Shown in pieces: positions 6,069-10,999 of a stretch of 10,999 nt of DNA (within the stretch, counting starts at the first letter, position 1; every line of letters starts with the position of its first letter). The notes beneath the pieces are model-generated. The model was given only the letters and a program-made list of their open reading frames with translations, ran no database searches and was not told where the DNA came from. Position numbers and translations under genes: made by a program. This DNA is from an uncultured Veillonella sp. (GTDB lineage: Bacteria; Bacillota; Negativicutes; Veillonellales; Veillonellaceae): the NCBI GenBank assembly GCA_900550175.1, contig URQX01000048.1:1-10999 (forward strand), written 5' to 3'.

Positions 6069-6812
6069 ATGCATTTAGAGGGTAAAGTAGCCATTGTAAC
6101 TGGCGCATCCCGTGGCATTGGTCGCGCTGTAGCAATCAATTTGGCACAATCTGGTGCTGATGTTGTAGTTAACTATAGCGGTAGCGAAGGTGCAGCTCAA
6201 GAAACTGTTGAAGCTGTACAAGCTTTAGGCCGTAAAGCCATTAAAATTAAAGCCAATGTAGCTAATGCAGATGAGGTTGCTTCTATGGTAGAAGAAGCTC
6301 ATAAAGAATTTGGTCACATTGACATTCTCGTAAATAATGCGGGTATTACGCGCGACGGTTTGTTGATGCGTATGAAAGACGAAGATTTTGATGCTGTTAT
6401 TGATATCAACCTTAAAGGTGTATATTTAGTAACTAAAGCAGTGTCTAAAATCATGATGAAACAACGTTCTGGTCGTATTATCAATATGACATCTGTTGTA
6501 GGTGTTATAGGTAATGCAGGTCAAACTAACTACGCAGCTTCTAAAGCTGGTGTAATTGGTTTCACTAAATCCTGTGCTAAAGAATTAGCAAGCCGTGGCA
6601 TTACTGTTAATGCTATTGCACCAGGCTTTATCAATACTGATATGACTGATGTATTGCCAGAAAAAGTTAAAGAAGCTATGGTTGCTGAAATTCCATTGGG
6701 CCGTATGGCTGATGCTGAAGAAGTAGCAACAGTAGCAACATTCCTTGCTAGCGATTTTGCTAACTATATTACAGGTCAAGTTATCAATGTAGATGGCGGC
6801 ATGGTGATGTAG
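6069..6812 (+). CDS. fabG: 3-oxoacyl-ACP reductase (FabG)
   Basis: A 247-residue short-chain dehydrogenase that reduces beta-ketoacyl-ACP with NADPH, the first reduction of the elongation cycle. Visible motifs are the nucleotide-binding TGASRGIG (11-18), NNAG (89-92) and the catalytic tetrad Asn114, Ser142, Tyr155 and Lys159 (YAASK). The C-terminus ITGQVINVDGGMVM is typical of FabG. AAAGGGGT (6053-6060) lies upstream, overlapping the fabD end, and only one base separates the two genes, so they are probably translationally coupled. It is followed by a 52-base spacer with a hairpin before acpP. No oddities in the enzyme itself. Confidence 0.97.
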   Translation: MHLEGKVAIVTGASRGIGRAVAINLAQSGADVVVNYSGSEGAAQETVEAVQALGRKAIKIKANVANADEVASMVEEAHKEFGHIDILVNNAGITRDGLLMRMKDEDFDAVIDINLKGVYLVTKAVSKIMMKQRSGRIINMTSVVGVIGNAGQTNYAASKAGVIGFTKSCAKELASRGITVNAIAPGFINTDMTDVLPEKVKEAMVAEIPLGRMADAEEVATVATFLASDFANYITGQVINVDGGMVM

Positions 6813-6813
6813 T

Positions 6814-6849
6814 TTTCAAAATTAGACTATATATAAATACATTTTGAAA
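6814..6849 (+). promoter_or_regulatory. Hairpin in the acpP leader next to its ribosome binding site
   Basis: TTTCAAAAT (6814-6822) pairs perfectly with ATTTTGAAA (6841-6849), leaving an 18-base A/T-rich loop. The right arm overlaps the first bases of a complete Shine-Dalgarno sequence (AAAGGAGGTGA, 6847-6857). The loop contains TATA-rich -10-like strings, but I see no matching -35 box, so I do not call a promoter. It may be an RNA processing or stability element that lets acpP be expressed above its neighbours. Confidence 0.45.
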
Positions 6850-6864
6850 GGAGGTGAACCACCA

Positions 6865-7095
6865 ATGAACACTTTCGATAAAGTAAAAGCAATCGTTGTG
6901 GAACAATTAGGCGTTGATGAAGCTGAAGTTACCATTGATTCTACATTCATCGACGACTTAGGCGCTGACTCCTTAGATATCGTTGAATTGATCATGGCAT
7001 TCGAAGAAGAATTCAATGTTGAAATCCCTGACGATGTTGCAGAAAAAATTAAAACCGTTAAGGATACAGTAGAATATATTGATTCTGCTAAATAA
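6865..7095 (+). CDS. acpP: Acyl carrier protein
   Basis: A 76-residue acidic helical protein that carries the growing acyl chain on a 4'-phosphopantetheine arm. Attachment is at Ser36 in the conserved DLGADSLDIVELI. The remaining helices (EEEFNVEIPDDVAEKIKTVKDTVEYI) are canonical, as is the length. The ATG at 6865 is correct: it follows a full-length AAAGGAGGTGA ribosome binding site, whereas an in-frame TTG at 6844 would translate that site into a seven-residue artefact. ACP is normally among the most abundant proteins; the strong ribosome binding site and flanking hairpins fit separate tuning inside the operon. Every other enzyme of the cluster acts on its acylated form. Confidence 0.98.
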   Translation: MNTFDKVKAIVVEQLGVDEAEVTIDSTFIDDLGADSLDIVELIMAFEEEFNVEIPDDVAEKIKTVKDTVEYIDSAK

Positions 7096-7103
7096 GCTGT
7101 AAA

Positions 7104-7156
7104 GCTGACAATTCAGCCGCACGGGAGGCCGAGTGGCCTCCCAACCGGTTTTATTT
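7104..7156 (+). promoter_or_regulatory. Tandem hairpins after acpP, possible attenuator
   Basis: A small hairpin (GCTGA 7104-7108 with TCAGC 7113-7117) is followed by a GC-rich one, GGGAGGCC (7123-7130) with GGCCTCCC (7135-7142) around a GAGT loop. A T-rich stretch at 7149-7156 begins six bases later, which is weaker than a true terminator. The right arm carries CCTCC (7137-7141), which could also pair with the next gene's ribosome binding site AGGAGG (7159-7164). Partial termination, 3'-end protection of acpP mRNA, or translation control of the next gene are all possible. Confidence 0.55.
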
Positions 7157-7172
7157 ACAGGAGGATTTGATA

Positions 7173-8129
7173 GTGAAGCTCCCTGAACTTCGCATTGGGA
7201 ATCTAGTGGCCAAAGTACCTATTATTCAAGGTGGTATGGCGATTAGATTGTCTACAGCTCGCTTGGCAGCAGCCGTTGCAAATGAAGGTGGTATCGGCCT
7301 TATTGCAGCATCCGGTTTGCCGTTTGATGAATTACGATACGAAATACAATTAGCTAGAAAATTATCACCTACGGGTATTATTGGTATAAATGCGATGGTA
7401 GCCGCAACACAATTTGCTGGCTTAGTGAAAACTGCCATCGAAGAGGGCATTGATCTTGTAGTAGCAGGTGCTGGTTTTTCAAGAGATATGTTCGCAATGG
7501 GCAAAGAGTCTGGTACGCCAATCGTACCAATTGTTTCGTCCGCAAAATTAGCTCGCATTTCTGAAGGTTTAGGTGCAGCAGCAGTAATCGTAGAAGGCTG
7601 CGAAGCTGGTGGCCACTTGGGGACGGATCGTTCCGCTCGAGAAATCGTTCCAGAGGTTGTAGCTGCTGTTAAAAACATTCCAGTTATTGGTGCTGGTGGT
7701 GTTCTTGATGGTCGTGACATCGTAGAAATGTTGAAATTAGGTGCTAGTGGCGTTCAAATGGGTAGCCGTTTTGCTGCTTCTGATGAATGTAATGCATCTG
7801 ACGAATTGAAAAAAATGTATGTACGGGCTACTAATCCTGAGGATATCGTATTAATTCAAAGTCCTGTAGGTTTGCCTGGACAAGCAATTAAAAATAAATT
7901 TGCTGAATCTGTATTAGATGGTACTGTAGCACCTCCAACGGTGTGTGATAACTGTTTGAAACATTGTTCCCATAAATTCTGTATCATCCGTGCTCTTTCT
8001 CGTGCACAACAAGGTGATGTGGAAACAGGTTTGGTGTTCTCTGGCAATAATATGAGAAAAGTCGATAAGATTATGCCAGTTAAAGATATCTTTGCTCAAC
8101 TAAAACAGCAAGTAGCAGAGATTGATTAA
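7173..8129 (+). CDS. Second FabK/nitronate monooxygenase-like flavoprotein
   Basis: A 318-residue NAD(P)H-dependent flavin oxidoreductase of the 2-nitropropane dioxygenase/FabK superfamily. It shares the FMN barrel landmarks with the FabK upstream: VPIIQGGMAIRLS (15-27), VVAGAGFS, VEGCEAGGHLGTD (140-152, His148) and IGAGGVLDGRDIVEMLKLGASGVQMGSRF. Unlike that protein it has a C-terminal four-cysteine cluster, Cys258-x2-Cys261-x3-Cys265-x4-Cys270, suited to a metal or iron-sulfur centre. The start is GTG 7173, eight bases after AGGAGG (7159-7164); the upstream TTG 7167 is only two bases away from it. Position between acpP and fabF suggests a role on acyl-ACP, perhaps a second enoyl reductase, but nitronate or other flavin-dependent oxidation is equally open. 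Substrate unknown. Confidence 0.85.
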   Translation: MKLPELRIGNLVAKVPIIQGGMAIRLSTARLAAAVANEGGIGLIAASGLPFDELRYEIQLARKLSPTGIIGINAMVAATQFAGLVKTAIEEGIDLVVAGAGFSRDMFAMGKESGTPIVPIVSSAKLARISEGLGAAAVIVEGCEAGGHLGTDRSAREIVPEVVAAVKNIPVIGAGGVLDGRDIVEMLKLGASGVQMGSRFAASDECNASDELKKMYVRATNPEDIVLIQSPVGLPGQAIKNKFAESVLDGTVAPPTVCDNCLKHCSHKFCIIRALSRAQQGDVETGLVFSGNNMRKVDKIMPVKDIFAQLKQQVAEID

Positions 8130-8165
8130 TTTAAAAGGGCTGTATAGCTATAAGAGGTGGAATAA

Positions 8166-9410
8166 TTGGAAAAACGTGTAGTAATTACTGGCTTAGGGGC
8201 AGTGACTCCTGTAGGTATCGGTAAAGAGAACTTTTACAATGCGTTATTGGCAGGTCAATCTGGTATTGGGCCAATTACACGCTTTGACGCATCTGAATAT
8301 GCAACGCGTATTGCTGGTGAAGTAAAAGATTTTGATGTTACAAACTATGGTGTAGACAAGAAAGAAGCTCGTCGTATGGACCGTTCTGTAGAATTGGCTA
8401 TTGGTGCGGCTGTTCTTGCTTGTGAAGACGCTGATCTTGATTTAGATAAACAAGATTTAGATCGTTGTGGTACTGTAGTTGGTACTGGTATTGGCGGTAT
8501 TGACTCTATCCATGAAGTATATGAAACATTATTCGAAAAAGGTCCTGGCCGTGTAAGCCCATTTGCAGTTCCTATGATGATTGCAAACATGACATCTGCA
8601 CGTGTATCCATCCGTCTTGGTCTTAAAGGTCCTGTTATTACAGATGTAACAGCTTGTACTTCTGGTACAAATGCTATTGGCGATGCTTTCCGTATCATCC
8701 AACGTGGTGATGCTGATATCATGTTCGCTGGTGGTACAGAAGCAGCTGTATCTCCAGCAGCTGTAGCTGGTTTCGCTGCTATGAAAGCAATGTCTACACG
8801 CAATGACGAACCAACAAAAGCATCTCGTCCATTTGACCGCGATCGCGATGGTTTCGTAATGGGTGAAGGTTCTGGTATCGTTGTTCTTGAAGAATTAGAA
8901 CACGCAAAAGCTCGTGGTGCTCATATCTACGCTGAAGTTGTAGGTTATGGTACTAATGGGGATGCTTACCACATTACTGCACCAGCTCCAGGTGGTGTAC
9001 AAGCTCGTAAATGTATGGAATTAGCAATTAAAGATGCAGGTATCGATCCTAAAGACGTTAACTACATCAATGCTCATGGTACATCTACTGGCCTTAATGA
9101 CAAAAATGAAACATTGGCTATTAAAGAATTATTCGGCGATCATGCTAAAGACATCGCTGTTAACTCTACAAAATCCATGACAGGTCACTTGTTAGGTGCT
9201 GCTGGTGCTATCGAAACTATCGTTATGGCGATGGCTATCGAAACTGGTAAAGTTCATCCTACAATTAACTGTGACAATCCTGATGAAGGTTTGGATCTAG
9301 ACTATGTTCGTGAAGGTGCACGTGACCTTCAAGTTAAATGTGCTCTTTCCAACTCTTTCGGTTTTGGTGGTCATAACGGTACACTTTGTGTACGCCGTTA
9401 TGAAGACTAA
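8166..9410 (+). CDS. fabF: Beta-ketoacyl-ACP synthase II (FabF)
   Basis: A 414-residue condensing enzyme that elongates acyl-ACP with malonyl-ACP. The catalytic Cys-His-His set is clear: Cys164 in VTACTSGTNA, His304 in NAHGTSTGLND and His341 in SMTGHLLGAAG. The C-terminal SNSFGFGGHNGTLCVRR is diagnostic. The start is a TTG at 8166: it lies five bases after AGAGGTGG (8153-8160), the protein then begins MEKRVVITGLG as the family does, and no ATG or GTG is nearby. No fabB-type partner is in the window. The stop codon overlaps the rnc start by one base (TAATG), so rnc translation is probably coupled to it. Confidence 0.97.
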   Translation: MEKRVVITGLGAVTPVGIGKENFYNALLAGQSGIGPITRFDASEYATRIAGEVKDFDVTNYGVDKKEARRMDRSVELAIGAAVLACEDADLDLDKQDLDRCGTVVGTGIGGIDSIHEVYETLFEKGPGRVSPFAVPMMIANMTSARVSIRLGLKGPVITDVTACTSGTNAIGDAFRIIQRGDADIMFAGGTEAAVSPAAVAGFAAMKAMSTRNDEPTKASRPFDRDRDGFVMGEGSGIVVLEELEHAKARGAHIYAEVVGYGTNGDAYHITAPAPGGVQARKCMELAIKDAGIDPKDVNYINAHGTSTGLNDKNETLAIKELFGDHAKDIAVNSTKSMTGHLLGAAGAIETIVMAMAIETGKVHPTINCDNPDEGLDLDYVREGARDLQVKCALSNSFGFGGHNGTLCVRRYED

Positions 9411-10147
9411 TGGTAGCTGTTGAAGCGCATAAGAGTAAGATGACACAAGCTCGTGAAGAATCTCTTCATGGGCTTGTTGCTCGTTTAGACATACCTGTGT
9501 CAGATATATCCATTTTAGATTGTGCTTTTACACATACATCTTATGCGAATGAACATAAATCAAAGCATATCAATCACAATCAGCGATTAGAGTTTTTAGG
9601 CGATGCCGTTTTGGATCTTATTATTGGGGAATACCTATTTAAGATATATCCAGACATGGCCGAAGGTAATTTGACAAAAATTAAGGCCGCTACAGTGTGT
9701 GAGGATTCTTTAGCATCCGTAAGTCGTTCTTTGCAATTGGGGCAATATTTATTGCTCGGTCATGGTGAACGTGCTTCCGGTGGTAATGATCGTAATTCTA
9801 TTTTAGCGGATACCTTTGAGTCTCTCATCGGCGCTATCTATATTTCTACAGATTATCAAACGGCGATGAACTTCGTTTTAAAGCATCTTATTACGTATAT
9901 CAAGCAAGCCTTAGATGGTAAGCGTGGCAAAGATTATAAAACTTTGTTACAAGAATATGTACAACGAGATGGTGATAAACATATAGTTTATCGCTTACTC
10001 AGTGAAAGTGGCCCTGACCATGCAAAAACCTTCCATATGGTGGTAGAAATCGATGGTGTTACTTATGAGGCTGGCTCTGGTAAAAGTAAAAAAATTGCAG
10101 AACAACATGCGGCTCAATTAACGTTAGAATGGTTAATGGCCAAATAG
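9410..10147 (+). CDS. rnc: Ribonuclease III
   Basis: A 245-residue double-strand-specific endoribonuclease that processes rRNA precursors and trims structured mRNAs. The RNase III domain (about 15-160) has the signature NQRLEFLGDAVLDL (57-70) with Glu61 and Asp65, and the second metal-binding segment ILADTFESLIGA with Asp134 and Glu137. A double-stranded RNA-binding domain follows (about 175-243: DYKTLLQEYVQRDG to AEQHAAQLTLEWL). The signature usually begins with Glu; here it is Gln58, a variant also seen in other bacteria, and the catalytic carboxylates remain. No clear ribosome binding site precedes the ATG at 9410, so overlap with the fabF stop probably supplies ribosomes; ATG 9440 is a less likely alternative. 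It is the last gene of the operon. Confidence 0.96.
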   Translation: MVAVEAHKSKMTQAREESLHGLVARLDIPVSDISILDCAFTHTSYANEHKSKHINHNQRLEFLGDAVLDLIIGEYLFKIYPDMAEGNLTKIKAATVCEDSLASVSRSLQLGQYLLLGHGERASGGNDRNSILADTFESLIGAIYISTDYQTAMNFVLKHLITYIKQALDGKRGKDYKTLLQEYVQRDGDKHIVYRLLSESGPDHAKTFHMVVEIDGVTYEAGSGKSKKIAEQHAAQLTLEWLMAK

Positions 10148-10171
10148 AAAAGCGCCTAATGGCGCTTTTTT
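10148..10171 (+). terminator. Intrinsic terminator ending the fab-rnc operon
   Basis: AGCGCC (10151-10156) pairs with GGCGCT (10161-10166) around TAAT, with A's before and a T6 run after (10166-10171). It begins immediately after the rnc stop codon. This is the first convincing terminator after the fapR promoter, which supports one operon of about 8.6 kb. Confidence 0.9.
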
Positions 10172-10222
10172 CTGTATAATAGAATATAGAATAATAAATA
10201 TATTTTTATAGTTGTTGTATCT

Positions 10223-10301
10223 AAAACCTTATATCTTAATGTATTAAACATATTATAATAATTGAATACATGGATTTTAATGTATTAATATAAAAGGTTT
10301 T
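10223..10301. repeat. Repeated palindrome inside a larger inverted repeat
   Basis: The 12-mer TTAATGTATTAA, a palindrome with 5-bp arms, occurs at 10236-10247 and again at 10277-10288, 41 bases apart, about four helical turns. A related TTGAATACAT lies between them at 10262-10271. An outer repeat (AAAACCTTATAT, 10223-10234) pairs with 10288-10301 apart from a two-base bulge. The layout resembles paired operator sites before the radical SAM gene, but the whole stretch is very A/T-rich, so chance contributes. Confidence 0.5.
10262..10290 (+). promoter_or_regulatory. Possible promoter for the radical SAM gene
   Basis: TTGAAT (10262-10267), 17 bases, then TTAATA (10285-10290) is a weak match. 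A full TATAAT at 10254-10259 is a competing -10 box, but it has no recognisable -35 box. A separate promoter is expected here because a terminator precedes and 167 bases separate the genes; which of the two is used is unclear. Confidence 0.3.
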
Positions 10302-10338
10302 TAAGTAATTTAATTTTATATAAGAAAGGAGGGTGACT

Positions 10339-10999
10339 ATGAAACCATTTGGTATGATACCCTTTTTTATACCTCATGTAGGATGTCCTTATGTATGTAC
10401 ATTTTGTAACCAGTCTCGTATTACAGGCCAATCTGGTATTAGTCACCTAACTCCAGAATATATACAGCAAACTATTAAGGATTATATTGGTAGCAAACGT
10501 GAAGATAAGTTCTGGGAGGTCGCCTTTTATGGTGGTTCTTTTACAGCTATTCATAGCGATTTACAACATACATTATTAGCACCAGCTCATGAGATGTTAC
10601 GGCAAGGTATAATCGATGGCATACGGTGTTCAACACGGCCAGATGCTGTTGGTGATGAGGCTATCTCATTGTTACAGTCCTATGGTGTAAAGACTGTAGA
10701 GCTTGGCGTACAGTCCATGAATGATGGTATTTTAGTCGATGCTAAGCGCGGTCACACAGCTCAAGAGGTAGTAGATGCTGTTGAACGATTAAAACAGCGT
10801 GGAATGACAGTGGGCGTGCAACTTTTACCAGGACTAAAGGGTGAAACTTGGGAAACAATTCTAGAAACCGCTATTGCTGTAGTTAAATTAAAACCAGATT
10901 TTGTACGAATCTATCCTGTTCTTGTTATAGAAAATACGGAACTAGCAGATCAATATAGATCTGGTGCATATAAGCCATTAAGTACTGAGCAAGCTATTA
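10339..10999 (+). CDS. Elp3-like radical SAM protein (cut by the window edge)
   Basis: The first 220 residues of a radical SAM enzyme; the frame stays open to the edge. The iron-sulfur cluster motif is Cys16-x3-Cys20-x2-Cys23 in GCPYVCTFCNQ. Later landmarks AFYGGSFTAI, CSTRPDAV, ELGVQSMNDG and GVQLLPGL match the radical SAM half of Elp3-type proteins (COG1243). Elp3 itself makes a tRNA wobble-uridine modification with an added acetyltransferase domain; short bacterial relatives beside rnc often lack that domain, and whether this one does lies beyond the edge. The start is fixed by AAAGGAGGGTGA (10325-10336), two bases before the ATG when the whole motif is counted. The related coproporphyrinogen oxidase family is less likely, as its motifs differ. 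Substrate unknown. Confidence 0.88.
   Translation, partial: MKPFGMIPFFIPHVGCPYVCTFCNQSRITGQSGISHLTPEYIQQTIKDYIGSKREDKFWEVAFYGGSFTAIHSDLQHTLLAPAHEMLRQGIIDGIRCSTRPDAVGDEAISLLQSYGVKTVELGVQSMNDGILVDAKRGHTAQEVVDAVERLKQRGMTVGVQLLPGLKGETWETILETAIAVVKLKPDFVRIYPVLVIENTELADQYRSGAYKPLSTEQAI

Noticed and set aside
6844..6864. TTG start adding seven residues to ACP
   Set aside because: The extension is a translation of the ribosome binding site itself. ACP begins at the ATG at 6865 with standard length.
6813..6864. Second FapR operator before acpP
   Set aside because: TTAGACTATATATAAAT begins like the FapR box but lacks its central ACCTAG core, so similarity is limited to the first four bases.
7226..7720. 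164-codon open frame on the - strand inside the second flavoprotein gene
   Set aside because: The forward frame encodes clear flavin-binding motifs. The reverse product is a low-complexity Pro/Ala/Thr sequence without family features.
8345..8803. 152-codon open frame on the - strand inside fabF
   Set aside because: Antisense to the FabF catalytic core, with no start context and no recognisable domain.
10231..10288. FapR operators before the radical SAM gene (GTATTAA half-sites)
   Set aside because: The GTATTAA ends match a half-site, but the central core is absent in both copies. They form their own 12-bp palindrome instead.
1..10999. Novel defence, mobile or biosynthetic system
   Set aside because: No transposase, recombinase, tandem direct repeats, toxin-antitoxin pair or unfamiliar multi-gene cassette is present. 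The coding content is conserved housekeeping genes.

Overview
The window looks like core chromosome from a low-GC Negativicutes bacterium, most likely Veillonella or a close relative. The evidence is a type II fatty acid synthesis cluster headed by the malonyl-CoA-responsive repressor FapR, an FMN-dependent enoyl-ACP reductase (FabK, not FabI), rnc placed directly after fabF, and an Elp3-like radical SAM gene next. The genus is an inference from gene order and protein style; no database search was done. All recognised genes are on the + strand, and I see no mobile element, CRISPR array, tRNA or rRNA.

Layout. Positions 1-324 are AT-rich and gene-free, with several small palindromes and a good promoter for a 44-residue rubredoxin gene (325-459) that ends in its own terminator. 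A perfect-consensus promoter (511-539) then drives a DUF177/YceD gene and rpmF (ribosomal protein L32), closed by a strong terminator (1287-1322). The gap 1323-1583 holds a second terminator-like hairpin that may end a short RNA, a promoter, and a 17-bp FapR-type operator just downstream of the expected transcription start.

From 1584 to 10147 runs one long operon: fapR, plsX, fabH, fabK, fabD, fabG, acpP, a second FabK/nitronate-monooxygenase-like flavoprotein, fabF and rnc, ending at a terminator (10148-10171). Genes overlap or sit within about 15 bases of each other, except around acpP, where two longer spacers carry hairpins. FabD loads malonate onto ACP, FabH starts chains, FabF elongates them, FabG makes the first reduction and FabK the last. 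PlsX passes acyl groups from ACP to phosphate for phospholipid synthesis, and FapR matches expression to malonyl-CoA. The dehydratase (FabZ) and acetyl-CoA carboxylase are not in this window. The last gene (10339 to the edge) is a truncated radical SAM protein of the Elp3-like type.

Most of this is well-known lipid metabolism. The less explained parts are non-coding: the wobble-paired hairpin at 1375-1416, the hairpins on both sides of acpP, the repeated palindromes before the radical SAM gene, and the inverted repeats upstream of rubredoxin. The Cys-rich tail of the second FabK-like protein and the changed ligand-pocket region of FapR are the main protein-level oddities.
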